Assembly (NCBI RefSeq): GCF_901709675.1
Contig: NC_051106.1
Location: 3,792,001-3,856,000, forward strand
DNA length: 64,000 nt
Reading direction: 5' to 3'
Source: Syngnathus acus
Taxonomy: Eukaryota; Chordata; Actinopteri; Syngnathiformes; Syngnathidae
Of the stretch, positions 51,552 through 63,077 are shown one piece after another. Position numbers and translations under genes: made by a program. The notes beneath the pieces were generated by a model that was not told the origin of the DNA, did not search any database, and saw only the letters and a program-made list of their open reading frames with translations. The number at the start of each line of letters is the position of its first letter. Position 1 is the stretch's first letter.

Positions 51552-54016
51552 ATGGATGCCATATTTCACGAGAAAGTAAGTTAAACGCGCAAATTACGAC
51601 TCTGAACGCCACTTAAGTACCTCATGTGTCCATTAAAGCTCGAGCCTTGTTGCAGTGATCTGAGCTGTTTAGTCAAGCGTTTAAGCGGTTACTGCTTGGC
51701 AGTATTGTTTCCTTATTAGCTATGTTGCTAAAGTTGCTACGAGTAATCGTGAAAACTTTATTTACAGTAAGAACCCAGGAAGGGTAGTCAAGGAGCTAAA
51801 ATCGCTAAACGGCGTGGTTTCTTTAAGTGTTTTACTTGATAAACAAATGACCCAGTGTAGCTACCTGGAATGACAAACCTGGAACGCTAAAAGCAACAAT
51901 GGGGGTCAATAATTTTCTGATCTCCTGGAGAATTTGTAAATGTGTTCCCTTACAAAGAATTAACCCTGATTTTTTTTAAATATATTTGCTCAGTCATTGA
52001 GGTGAGATGCAGGATATCGGTAAAAATGCGTACAGAAGATAAAGCTATGTATTTTATCCGCAAACAAAACATCTCTTAGCACTTGGAACAGAAAGCCATT
52101 AATGTTGTTTCTGTTCATTGATTCCGTCATACAGTTAAGATGCTCTGTCCCCTTTGCAGAAAAACATTCCCAAAACATCACATTTACACATTTTTAACTT
52201 GAAAAGAAAGCCGCATAAATGTATAATATTTTCCAATGTTAAAAACAAAGTAGATGATTGCGCTATAATTGATCTTTAATGTGCAGCAAGAGGGCTCTCT
52301 CTGTGCTCAGCACTGCCTCAACAACTTGCTGCAGGGTGAGTACTTCACCCCCGTGGATCTCTCCTCCATTGCACATCAGCTGGACGAAGAGGAGAGGATG
52401 AGGATGGCGGAGGGAGGAATGGGTAGCGATGAGTACAGGACCTTTTTACAGGTAGGGGCAGTTGGAATGTTAATGTATTTGTTTACATTCTAATATTAAC
52501 ACATGCTGTGTTTGTTTTCAGCAACCATCTGGTAACATGGATGACAGTGGGTTCTTTTCAATACAAGTGAGTGAGCTCCAAAGATTGACTTTTATGTAAA
52601 CATTGTGATTACTAACATGTTTGTGGGACGTCACCATAGGTTATTAGCAATGCTCTTAGAGTTTTGGGACTGGACCTTATCCTCTTCAACAGCCGGGAAT
52701 ACCAGAGCCTGATGATAAATCCCATGTATGTTTTCTCGCTCAAGCTTGTTTGGGATCATAATCCAGACTGCTAAATGTATGACCGCATTAAGTCTTCTCT
52801 CTGTTTGTTTCAGAAATGAAAAAGCCTTTATATGCAATTACAAGGAGCACTGGTTTACCATTCGAAAGCTTGGACAACAGGTACATACATATAAATGTCA
52901 CATAGTAATATATGAAACTAATATTTGGTTTATCGTTTCAGTGGTTTAACTTGAATTCACTTTTGACTGGACCAGAGTTGATCTCGGACACATATTTAGC
53001 CCTTTTTCTTGCACAGCTGCAGCAAGAAGGTAATGTAATAGCCGAATAGATTTATCAAATTAAAGACTGTGTGAGGCAATAATAAACATGACCATGTGCA
53101 GGTTATTCCATATTTGTGGTCCGAGGGAATCTCCCAGAATGTGAGGCAGAGCAGATTCTTGGGATCATGAGAGTGCAACAACAGCAACGGCCAAAACTTA
53201 TTGGCGAGGCCCAAGCTCAGATGAGCGCACGGTACATACAGGATGGAGAATTTAGCATATTTTTGCTTGGAAAAAATAACAGTTGAAAGTAACAATTTTT
53301 TAAAATTTTTGTTGTATTTGCAGCGGGTCGGCAACACTGGGCCAGACGGACATGAACTTTGGTGTGGAGAGTGAAGTTGTGGATGACGATGAGGAGTTAA
53401 GGACAGCTCTCGCACTCAGCAGACAAAACATTGACGTAGAAGATGAGGAAGCGGATCTCCGTAGAGCCATTCAGCTCAGCATGCAAGGTCAAAATCTGAT
53501 ACTGTATTTTCCAAGGCAATATCGCCCAGCCAAGAGTTTGCAGGTATGTTTTAATATGTGTTGTTTCTCTATGAAAATTATAGGGGCTACTTCAGATTCT
53601 GGTGGTGGACATGTGAGAGTGGACAGCAGGCCTGCAGAAGAACTACGAGTCCACAATGAGACACTCACAGCTGATGAGCTGAGGATGAGGCGGCAGGCCT
53701 ACTTTGACCAGTGGGTACAGCACTGATACAATTCATGTGAATCATTGAAGATACAATATTAATAACACTTATAAATAAAAAAAAAAGGTCTCAAATATGA
53801 ATGATTCTTAATCACACACTTGATTCTTTAGGCAACAGCCCACTCGCCAGTCGAACATTCCTCAACAAGCTAGCACAACATCAATAGGTAACGTAAGCAC
53901 GATGCAGATCGTCACATACTTGAGCAATAGCTGAAGATTCATTCCTGTTCTTCGCTTGCCTTTCTCCAGAGAACAGCTGCACGGAAGCGGACCAACAACA
54001 AAAGCCTAGTCTGTGA
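51552..54016 (+). CDS. atxn3: Ataxin-3, Josephin-type deubiquitinase (11 exons)
   Basis: Deubiquitinase that edits Lys48/Lys63 chains and works with p97/VCP in protein quality control. Exons: 51552-51575, 52287-52451, 52522-52566, 52640-52725, 52814-52880, 52942-53029, 53102-53231, 53324-53487, 53584-53710, 53832-53887, 53970-54016; 332 aa, all joins in frame. Exon 1 codes only MDAIFHEK, as in mammals. The Josephin domain spans about 1-180 with catalytic Cys14 (EGSLCAQHC), His119 (YKEHWF) and Asn134 (FNLNSL) at the human positions. UIM1 lies at about 222-240 (ELRTALALS) and UIM2 at 241-258 (DLRRAIQLSMQ). Where human ATXN3 has polyglutamine, only QQQ is present, and no third UIM follows; the protein ends TEADQQQKPSL. 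It begins 1.3 kb from the divergent ubr1 start. Confidence 0.95.
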
Positions 54017-55825
54017 CAGTGGATAACAACATCTGCTTTTGTTGAAAAGCTGCCTGGGCCTGTAACCCCTCCCAATTCAGGGGTCGCTTTGCTCCTTCCG
54101 CTGGTCTACCTTTTAACGCCTTTTGCGAACGTGTGAACATTGAGGAGACGGATCCGTGTTCGCCTGTCGTTTTGTTGGCGGGCATGAGGAAGCAAGAGGA
54201 AAAAGGCCGCTGGCGATCTGGTGTTGCTTCCACTAAGACTACAAAGAAGCTGAACTGATGATGCAGTGAAACGATTTTGCCTTTTTTTTTTTTTTTTTTT
54301 TTTTTTAAACCATGGCGCCTTCTATTTCTACTGTATGTTATTTCCTAATGTTTTCTCTGCAAGAGATAGATATAGGAATTGTTGTATTCAAAAGGTTGTT
54401 TATGGTGGAAGGTGAATTCATAGCGCTTGTCCACTGTCAAGTTGTACAAGTGCTCCTGCGTTTTGTGTCGGACCACGCCAGTCTATTGTTTAACTCATTT
54501 ATTGTGAGTACCAGGAAACAACAAAAACTTTTTTTTTTCTTGCATAACATGATGCATCATTGTACTTTTGAGTTGATAAGGTAAATGAGCAACACTTTTT
54601 TGTTGCTGTGCCTTGCTTACTGTTGATTAGGAATCAGTAACTCATATCATTGTACAATTTAGAGTCAATCTATTTTGGATCGAGAAAACATTAACTGTGG
54701 AGTCACTTTTGAAATGATGCAGAATATTTTCCCGTTAGTCAACGACAACATATGTACATACAGTACTTAAAAAGGGAACAGGATTTGTAATCTGCATGTG
54801 ATAAATGAATCAAGTCATTATTCCATCAGGACTCGTAACATTCTCAGTATCTGTGGTGATGAACGGATGATTTCTATTTTGACACGTCCCCTTTAAAACG
54901 GTTTGCTGTTTATTTGCACTGCTTTTAAAAATGTGTTTCTGCCAGTGTTCGATTAATGGCCTTCCAAATTTAATAGCCAAGTTTTGTAAAATGAATCCAA
55001 AGAACACATTATAGCATTAACCATCATTGTATTATGGTTTGTTGTTCACATTTCCAGCAATGCTTAATTAAGTGTTTTTTCATGTGGAATTTGAAATAAT
55101 GTGCAGTGTGACCTCAGGGGAGATTCCATCTCTGCTGTCATTTTTGCCCCCTTTTTTGCTTGATTTAAAATGTACAGGTAAGCATGCAAATGCTGGATTA
55201 AGCACGAGTTTGACTTGCTAGCACTAACTCATCATTTTGTCATGTTTTTATTCCATAATGCTCACTTTCTGGTGTTGTTTCAGGATTAAAGAAAAATTTA
55301 CCAGGCTTCGGTTGTTTTATTAAACTTTTATTCGTAGCACACCACCATGGATGGACGGATGGACACCCGATTCGCTCTCACGATACAATGTGGCAAAACA
55401 ATTATGCTAGCAGGCCATTGATATTGTCAAATCAATATGTCTCCAACTTTGCTAATAAACTGGGCATTATTGTCTTTGTAAAAGTTTGAACAACTCTCCC
55501 GTGATGCTAATTTAAAACCCACACTGGTATCAAAGTCAAAAGTCAAAGTCTGTTTTATTGTCAACTTCTTCACATGCCAAGACACACAAAGAGATCGAAA
55601 TTACGTTCCCACTATCCCACGGTGACAAGACATAGTACACAATATACAACAAGTAAACAACACAAAAAATAAAAACAAGAAGGCACAAACAATGAATAAA
55701 TAAGAGTGATGAATAAATAATAAATAAATAAATGGTATAATAATATTATAATATAATATATATAATATATATATATATATGTATAATATATATTTATTTA
55801 TTTTTTTCCCTCGCACGTACACAAA

Positions 55826-55856
<31 letters not shown>

Positions 55857-56122
55857 TAAATGCATCAATATATTCAGAGGGAGGGGGCAGGGAACAACAA
55901 ATACGTGCCTTCGTTAATGTGTAACACTCAAAGCATACTTGCACTTTGTTTCCCCAAATAATACGTTTTGGACTAAACGTTACTCAAGGATGGATGGTAA
56001 GTATGAGAGTGCTCTGGAAATGATGTTTCTGTGAATTTGGTCATGTCAGATGTGTAATTACAATTATTTGAATTTGTCTTCATGATTCAGGTAAAGTTCT
56101 GCAACATTCCCAGACACAAATA
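54017..56122. other. atxn3 3' UTR and intergenic stretch before the serpin gene
   Basis: No gene is seen. There is a T-homopolymer at 54282-54306, an ATTAAA at 55285-55290 and an AATAAA at 55454-55459 that may end the atxn3 transcript, a reverse LINE tail (55529-55740), AT-rich simple sequence at 55735-55800, a short CA repeat at about 55827-55856, and the presumed serpin promoter. Confidence 0.4.
55529..55740 (-). mobile_element. LINE-type 3' tail, reverse copy
   Basis: Reverse complement of the sequence at 31104-31348: TCAAAGTCTGTTTTATTGTC, then GAAATTACGTTCCCACT and GAATAAATAAGAGTGATGAA. The shared end with an AATAAAGC(A/T)GACTTTGA motif is typical of a fish LINE 3' end. Confidence 0.65.
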
Positions 56123-57554
56123 ATGTTTCCATTCAAGGTGAAGATGGGTTTTGTTTTCATCCTAATGTGTCTCTTCGCTCCGGCGCAACAAGCACCGGTT
56201 CCCTACTCCAGCATTTTGAATCTCTCCTTCAAAAATGGCGAGTTTGCGATGGACCTTTACCGCAAGATATCCACTTACCACGACAAGAACATCATCTTCT
56301 CCCCTCTGAGTATTTCCACCAGTTTTGCTGCCCTCTCCATGGCCGCTAATGGCGATACGTATGAGGAGATACTAAAAGGACTCAAACTGAAGAATCTGGA
56401 GCAAGATAATCAGCCAGATCTTATTCCAAAATTGTTCCAGATGCTCCACGGGAACATCTCGCACAATGGAACCACCAAACTGGACCAAAGCACGTCCCTT
56501 TTTGTCCGCCAGAACTTCATCATCGAGAAGACCTTTGAGGAACAGATGAAGTCCTATTTTTACGCAGACATCAAGAATGTCGACTTTGAAGAAACAAATA
56601 CAAGCGTCAGTCTCATTAACGACCATATAAAAGACAAGACAAGGGGCAAAGTGACAGAAATGCTCTCCGGAATCGATCCGATGACGGAGCTTATGATGAT
56701 CAACACGTTTTACTTCCAAGGTAAGTTTAAATTTAGGACTGCCATTTTCTTACATGTTCTACACTGCCATGTACGTTTGACCTCTACAGGTGGGTGGAAG
56801 ATTCCATTCAACCCCAACTACACGCGCGATGCACCCTTTTACGTTGACAACTACAATATTCTACAAGTGCCGATGATGTTCAATGAGGACAAGTTCGAAA
56901 CAATGGTAGATACGCATCTTGGTGCGCGTGTATTGAAACTGCCCTACCTGGAAGGCGTGGCCATGCTCATCCTGCTGCCTAACAAAGGAGTGGATTACAA
57001 TACTATCGACGATGAGATCACTGCAAAGAGAATGCTTGGTTGGATCAAAAAACTGCAGAAGATGTGAGCTGTATTTTTTTTTTTTAAATTAATGTGACGG
57101 ATGGGTCAAGCTGTCTAACGCATCATTATGTTCACAGTAAATTGGAGATCAACATCCCCAAATTTAAGATGGAGGAATCGTACGCTTTGCAGGACATCCT
57201 CCCGGAGATGGGTTTCACCAATCTCTTCAGTGGTTCTGCCAATTTGACAAAGCTGAGCAATGACAAAGGCCTTAAGGTTTCAGAGGTCAGTTTTCACACA
57301 TGCATATTTTGCAGCCTTCGACTTGCCTCTTTTAAATGTCTTCAACTGACTTTGAATTGCAGGTGCTACATAAAGCAGTTATTGATGTGGATGAGGTGGG
57401 GACCACCGCGGCGGCTGCCACAACAACTGGCATTATTCCCTACTCGTTACCCCGGACCTTCATTGTCGACCGTCCGTTTTTCTTCTTCATATACCATGAA
57501 GACACAAAATCCCTGTTGTTCATGGGCAGGGTGATTGACCCCACCAAAAACTAG
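56123..57554 (+). CDS. serpina10: Serpin, protein Z-dependent inhibitor-like (SERPINA10), 4 coding exons
   Basis: Secreted serine-protease inhibitor. Exons 56123-56720, 56790-57063, 57138-57285 and 57363-57554 encode 403 aa from the first ATG. The in-frame ATG at 56144 gives 396 aa and a cleaner signal peptide (MGFVFILMCLFAPAQQ), so it may be the true start. Serpin landmarks include NIIFSPLSIS, an NTFYFQGGW strand, VPMMFN and VLKLPY, the hinge DEVGTTAAAATTTG (350-363), and the end VDRPFFFFIY to GRVIDPT. The reactive loop reads IPY-SLP, so P1 is Tyr367 and P1' Ser368. Human SERPINA10, the factor Xa/XIa inhibitor, is also Tyr-Ser there and shares VDRPF and GRVxxPT. It lies beside ddx24 and otub2, as in the human 14q32 block. 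A SERPINA1-type inhibitor would have Met at P1. AATAAA at 57690-57695 is the likely polyadenylation signal. Confidence 0.88.
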
Positions 57555-57762
57555 CAGCCGTGACTTGCTGTACTTTGACTTTAGAAATGCATTGCCACAT
57601 GTTTACTCAGCCGTAGGTTTTTAAACCAAACCTCAGATTTACTTTGAGATTCTTCTGATGGTAGATATTGTAAAAGACCCCTGATATGTAATAAAATGCT
57701 ACAGAATGTGCTGTTGTATTTGCGCAGACAGGCGCGCACCTCCCAGGTCGCCGCAACATTAT

Positions 57763-57873
57763 TATTTTTATTTTATTTTATTTTATTTTATTTTATTTTA
57801 TTTTATTTTATTTTATTTTATTTTATTTATTATTATTATTATTATTATTAGTAGTAGTAGTAGTAGTAATAGC

Positions 57874-57933
<60 letters not shown>

Positions 57934-57935
57934 GA
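57763..57935. repeat. Compound microsatellite (TTTTA)n then (TTA)n
   Basis: About 13 TTTTA units run into a long TTA run, interrupted by GTA units at about 57851-57868. Confidence 0.95.
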
Positions 57936-57968
57936 ATGAAGGGATTTACAAAGCATATTTGAGCCAAA

Positions 57969-57983
57969 CCAGCAGAGGGCGGT
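57969..57983 (+). promoter_or_regulatory. Strong CTCF-type motif
   Basis: CCAGCAGAGGGCGGT fits the CTCF core consensus CCASYAGRKGGCRSY at every position. It lies between the serpin gene and the ddx24 promoter. Binding is inferred. Confidence 0.5.
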
Positions 57984-58289
57984 AATGTATCTAAACGTTA
58001 CGTTAAACATCTGCAGAACAAAAGAAACGTATTACGTCAGAAGAAGGAATGGCTGCTCTCGCATGACATGTGCGGTTGTCTTGGAACTCGATAAAAAAAA
58101 AAAACTTGTTAAACACGATCAAGAGGCGACACAGCTACGCTGCGAATCGTAGCGGCGTGATCTTTTGCGATTTTTCAAAGGAGGATTTTCTAAACCGTTT
58201 GAGTGAGTACTTGCTTTGCTGATTGCTAAACAGTACATGCGTCGCTTGATTTAGATCCTCTGACTTTTTTCTGTTAACATTTCCAGAAA

Positions 58290-61200
58290 ATGAGCACAAA
58301 TAAGACAAAAAAGAAGCGAAAGATCTTCGCGCGACCCAAGCCGAAAAAACGGAGCATTCAAATGACGGGCAAATGGAAGGCGGTGGATTTAGATCCCGAA
58401 CTTTGTTCCGAAGAGGGCATGCTGGACGGTCTGGTTTGTTTTGAAGAACTGACAAATTACCGCGTGGTGGATATCAAGAAGCTTTCAGCTGCGACAGAGA
58501 ATGAACCCGAAGATGGAAAGAAAAAAGGAAAGAAAAGAAAGTCAAGGGAAGTTGAAGAGGTGATCGAAAAAGGAGCCGTAGACAGCAAAGAATCAGAAAA
58601 GTCTGTTGCACCTGCCAAGAAAAAGAAAAAAAAGAACTTTTTAAAAAACGAATCCACTCAAAATGAGACAATGCAAGAGGATGCAGGTGAGGAAGAGGAA
58701 CTGAAAACCGATCAAGAGGATCCATCCGAAGCTGCACCAGCCACTACTAACTTAGATCAACCAAAACATAAGGTAAAGACTAAATTAAAAAAGAAAAAGA
58801 AGCAGCAAAGACAACAACGTCCCAACACCACTCAGAATAAAGAGCAAAAGCCCAAAAAACAACAGAATAACTGGAGCAAAGCTGCCCTTTCTGGTTCTGA
58901 AGGGAAAAACGTTAATATGAGTCTATGGAAAGACCTGTTCGTACCACCTCTTGTACTGAAGGCCCTCAGCAGCCTTGGTTTCGCATCACCGACCCCAATT
59001 CAAGCCCTGGTGCTCCCTCCAGCCATCCGAGATCGTTTGGATATTTTAGGAGCGGCCGAGACGGGTAAGAGTCTCTTCAAACCATTATACACCTCACATT
59101 ATAGGAGGCACAATTTTGTAAATCATTTAAACATGTTTTTTTGGTAAATGCTCATCCCTGTAATAGACTGAGACAAATATTTGGTCATTTCAGGAAGTGG
59201 TAAAACATTAGCATTTGGCATTCCCATGATCCATAACATCCTGAAGTGGAAGGAACATGTTGAAAATGACAAGGACGATGGCGTGGATCCAGACAAGGCA
59301 CATGGGAGTTTGACAGAGTGCCCTGAAGCTGATCCTGAGGAGCGGGGCGAGGAAGAAGGAAGTATCAGCGGGAAGGCTGACGAGGAAGAAGGAAGTATCA
59401 GCGGGCAGGGTGACAAAGGAGAATCTGCGGAAGATGACAATGAGGACAACCGTGATTCTGACGATGGCGATCAAGGTCAGGATGGAAAGCTTGGTTGCGC
59501 GAAGGTCATCGACGATGTTGAGTTTGACGCCGACACCAATGCGGGGAAGAAGAACCAGGCTCGACCTCTGCTGGGATTGGTCCTCACCCCCACCAGGGAG
59601 TTGGCAGTCCAAGTCAAACACCACATAGACGCTGTGGCCAAGTTTACTGGTGAGTGTGTGTGCGTTCGCATGCTTTGCAGGAGACAAAATTTAATTTCCT
59701 CTTTTTCTTCATTACTTCGTCAAACACATTTTATGGTGATAACCGCAGAATTGTGCATTTTCATCCATTGCTACTTTGGTTGCTTTTGCACAGGCATCAA
59801 GACAGCCATCATAGTGGGTGGGATGGCGCAACAGAAGCAGAGGAGGCTGTTGAATCACAGGCCAGAAATTATCATCGCCACTCCTGGACGTCTGTGGGAC
59901 TTGATCAAAGAGAGGCATCCACACCTTCTCAACCTCAAACAGCTCAAGTAGGTTACGCCACTACTTGGCACTCATGGAAAGTAATTTACCGTGGTAATAA
60001 TTGTTGGCCACGCCGGTGCGGTCTCCAGGAGCTTAGTGATCGACGAAGCCGACCGCATGGTAGAACGAGGCCACTTCGCCGAGCTGGATTCTCTCCTGGA
60101 GATGCTGAACACCACTCAACTCAATCCTAAGAGGCAAAACTTTGTGTTTTCCGCCACGCTGACCATGATCCACAACCTACCAATGCGTGTGCTGCAGAAG
60201 AAGAAGAAGGAGCAGCTGACCGACAAGGTGGCGCTCCTCATGGCCAAAGTAGGGATCAATTCCAAGCCCAAAGTCGTCGACCTGACCAGGAAGCAGGCCA
60301 CTGCGGAGACCTTGACCGAGACGCAGATTCACTGCCAGAAAGAGGACAAGGACTTTTTCCTCTACTATTTCCTGCTGCAGTATCCCGGACGCACCATGGT
60401 GTTTGCCAACAGCATCGAATGTATCAAGCGACTCAACTCGCTGCTGAATATTCTGGACTGCACGCCACTGCCGATGCACGCCAACATGCATCAGAAGCAG
60501 CGGCTGAAAAACCTGGAGAGGTTTGCTGAGAAGGAGAGGTGAGGCTGATCCCCCCACCCCCCCACCTCCATCGGCAAAGTCTGGACTTGTGCAATTGTGA
60601 GCTTGACTTTTGCCGATGTTTTCCCTCAGTTGTGTGTTGCTGACGACTGACGTAGCAGCAAGAGGACTGGATATCCCCAATGTGCAGCATGTCATTCACT
60701 ACCAGGTAACAATTCGTACTTGACAGTCTCCTTTTAGGCGCGACGGCATTTATTTGAAATATGCTCAGTGATTTATTTTTGATGTAATTTTTGTATGACT
60801 CAATTATTTTTACCACCATCTCATCCAACCTTTAGGTTCCTCGCACATCTGAAACATACGTCCATCGCAGTGGCCGGACAGCCAGAGCTACAAACGAGGG
60901 TCTAAGTTTGCTTCTCATCGGCCCTGACGACGTGATGAACTTCAAAAAGATTTACAAGAACCTTGAAAAGGATGAGGAGCTGCCCAGGTTTCCTGTAGAG
61001 CTCCACTTTATGGAGGCAATCAAGGTAAGAGCAAGTCGCTTCAAAGCCCTCTTTTGAAATGGAGCTTTAGGTTTGTATGTCATTTGTTTCAAATTGTGAA
61101 TGTCAATACAGGAACGTGTCAACCTGGCCAGAAAGATCGAAAAGGTTGAGTTCCACAACAGCAGGCAAAAACATCACAACTCCTGGTTCAAGCAAGCAGC

Positions 61201-61561
61201 AGAAGCTATGGAGATCGATCTTGACGAAGATCTCTTGCTAGGTGAGTCCACGTTCAGAACCAATCAAATGCAGAGTACCGACGATTCTGCGACTTCTGCA
61301 GGCAACGGGAGGGATGAGGATGATCGGGGGCAACAGAAGATGGTGAAAGGGATGAAGAAACACTTGAAGCAGCTTCTCTCTCAGCCTGTGTTCAAGAATT
61401 TGACAAAGACCAAGTACCCCACTCAGATGGGACGCCTGTCCCTGGCTAATCTGCCCGTCAGAGGGGAGCAAAGTGCCCTCATGAGTGTGTTGGCACAGAA
61501 GAATGAAAAAACTGGTCCGCCGCAGCACCAAAAAAGAAAGGAGAAAAAACGCCAGCATTGA
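58290..61561 (+). CDS. ddx24: ATP-dependent RNA helicase DDX24
   Basis: Nucleolar DEAD-box helicase implicated in ribosome biogenesis and RNA packaging. Exons: 58290-59064, 59194-59649, 59794-59947, 60029-60538, 60630-60705, 60836-61024, 61112-61561; 869 aa if 61242-61301 is kept as coding, 849 if it is spliced (human 859). The Lys-rich N-terminal third has several likely nuclear/nucleolar signals (KKKRKIF, KPKKRS, KKKGKKRKSR). Helicase motifs: FASPTPIQALVLP (Q motif), AAETGSGKT (259-263), an acidic insert of about 110 residues, PTRELAVQ, ATPGRLWDL, VIDEADRM (DEAD 467-470), FSATL, VFANS, TTDVAARGLDIP and YVHRSGRTARA. The acidic insert after motif I is typical of DDX24, and it contains a duplicated EEEGSISG unit. 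The start is the first ATG, right after a 3' splice site, so the 5' UTR is split. Confidence 0.95.
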
Positions 61562-61949
61562 ATGCAATTTCTACATATTGGAATTGGACAGCAATCACAT
61601 ACATTGCAGTTTTGCCTCATTAAAAACAATTATTTTAATGGCAAATTATAATTATTTCACTAATTACACACAACTTGGAATGCAAAAGAAATAAATTGAC
61701 TCACATTAATAAAACTGAGGGTATATAATAGACATAAAAGCTGGTATGAGAAGTAGTAATCTCTAAAATTTGATTGGACAATTTGTTAGCGCTACATGAT
61801 AGTTTTGGCTAGGACAGTACATCGTTGTTGTCATTAAATAATTTTTTAAAAATATTTGCGGTTGTATGAAGAGAAGTCACATCCTAAAATGCTCTTTTCA
61901 GAATTAAACTGAATCACAGTCCACATGTCTGCGATTGGGTGTGGAGCAG
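61562..61949. other. Convergent ddx24/otub2 3' intergenic region
   Basis: The ddx24 stop (61559-61561) and the otub2 stop (61950-61952 on the minus strand) face each other across 388 bp of AT-rich sequence. AATAAA at 61690-61695 on the plus strand is a good ddx24 polyadenylation signal. No clear minus-strand AATAAA was seen for otub2. Confidence 0.5.
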
Positions 61950-63077
61950 TCAGGGTGGCGGTCGTGGGCCCAGAATGCTAAAGTGGGATACGTGGTGGAG
62001 GAGGTGCATGGAGGGCTCGGCCCCATCAGGGATAACGTGGTGCACCAACTGCCCATCTTCGCCGTCCATTGAGACAATATGGATGCAGATATCCAGCGCC
62101 TGAGTCAGAGCCAGGATGTCCACATGGTCACATTCCATCCCCATGGCTTCTACTTCCTGAACAAAGACAAAAGAGGTTTAATTTAAGGAGATACACCATC
62201 GAGCAGGGGTGAACAAACTATGGCACGGGGGCCACATAACCACAGTTGAGTTTAATGAGTCGTGTTATTACTTTAAAGTAAAAACTGTCCATTTTAAAAA
62301 ATCAAATGTGGCCTCCGAGCACAAACGTTTGCTCACTCCTGTTGCCGAGTTTGATGCCTTTGCGCATTATGGGCCAGCAACTGACTTGATGACAGTAGAC
62401 CTGCAGACTGGGTGCTTCTACAAAGTTACAGAAGTCATCTGCGTGGTTCTGCAGGTGTGCGGAGGTGAGCAGGCGCAGGTACTGCACCACACTGTCCGAG
62501 GTCATGCGGTCGTTGAAGAACCTGAACAGCATTTCATCCTGTTCGCTTCCCTCGCAGTGCTCGATGACGTTGAGGACCTGTTTAAGAGGAGAAAATTCAA
62601 TATCACTATGGGTTCAATATATAAGTTAAAAAGACGACTTACTGTGTTCAAGTGGAGCTGGAAGGAACTCTGGTCAAATCCTGCAGAGGAGAGGTGTTCG
62701 CTGGTCGTGATGATTTTCTCCTTGAATCTGAGATCATATCAGAAGATTTCGTTGAAGAAGAAAGGTATTCTTTGACGATGATAATAATAATAGAGACCTT
62801 TGCAAAGCCTTAACATCGTGCAGAAGTGACTCCAGATAGGCGAAACAAAAGGCTCTGTAAAAACAATTTCCATCGCCTCGCACTCTCCTCACGGAGGAGA
62901 ACAAGCCGCTCAATTCCTGAAGAAGCACAGCAGTGATATAACAAACACAAAAAAAATGGCTTTGATAGTTGCGTTACCGGCTGCGACGTAACCTACTTGA
63001 CATTTTCTGGAATGTTTTTGTTGTTCGAAGAGCACAGAGACATCTTCTCTGTCAGACACCAGGGTGCCAGCCTCCAT
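61950..63077 (-). CDS. otub2: Otubain-2 deubiquitinase (5 exons, complete)
   Basis: Cysteine-protease deubiquitinase of the OTU family. Exons, 5' to 3': 63077-62997, 62916-62798, 62727-62643, 62577-62386, 62156-61950; 227 aa (human 234). The nucleophile is Cys45 in RGDGNCFYRAF, with Asp42 upstream, and the catalytic His is His217 in HHVSHFSIL. FKEKI, FRFFNDRMTSDSVVQYLRLL and EVEAMGMECDHVDILALTQAL match OTUB2 rather than OTUB1, which has a long N-terminal extension absent here. The first exon gives MEAGTLVSDREDVSVLFEQ, similar in length to the human start. The C-terminus ends GPRPPP. It lies tail to tail with ddx24, the same neighbour as in mammals. Introns of 65-80 bp are near the fish minimum. 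Confidence 0.95.
62204..62341. mobile_element. Short hAT-like MITE in otub2 intron 4
   Basis: 138 bp from CAGGGGTGAACAAACT to GTTTGCTCACTCCTG, with imperfect inverted ends and an eroded 8-bp duplication (CCATCGAG against TTGCCGAG). It ends 44 bp from the exon 4 donor. Confidence 0.65.

Larger units (their letters stand above)
57555..58289. other. Serpin 3' flank and ddx24 promoter/5' UTR
   Basis: Holds the serpin polyadenylation signal, a compound microsatellite (57763-57935), a CTCF-like motif (57969-57983), and probably the ddx24 first non-coding exon. That exon would be spliced at GTGAGT near 58201 to the acceptor TTTCCAG just before 58287. No protein gene is seen. Confidence 0.4.

Noticed and set aside
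57706-57939. Open frame with long Ile/Phe/Ser runs
   Set aside because: Translation of a microsatellite.
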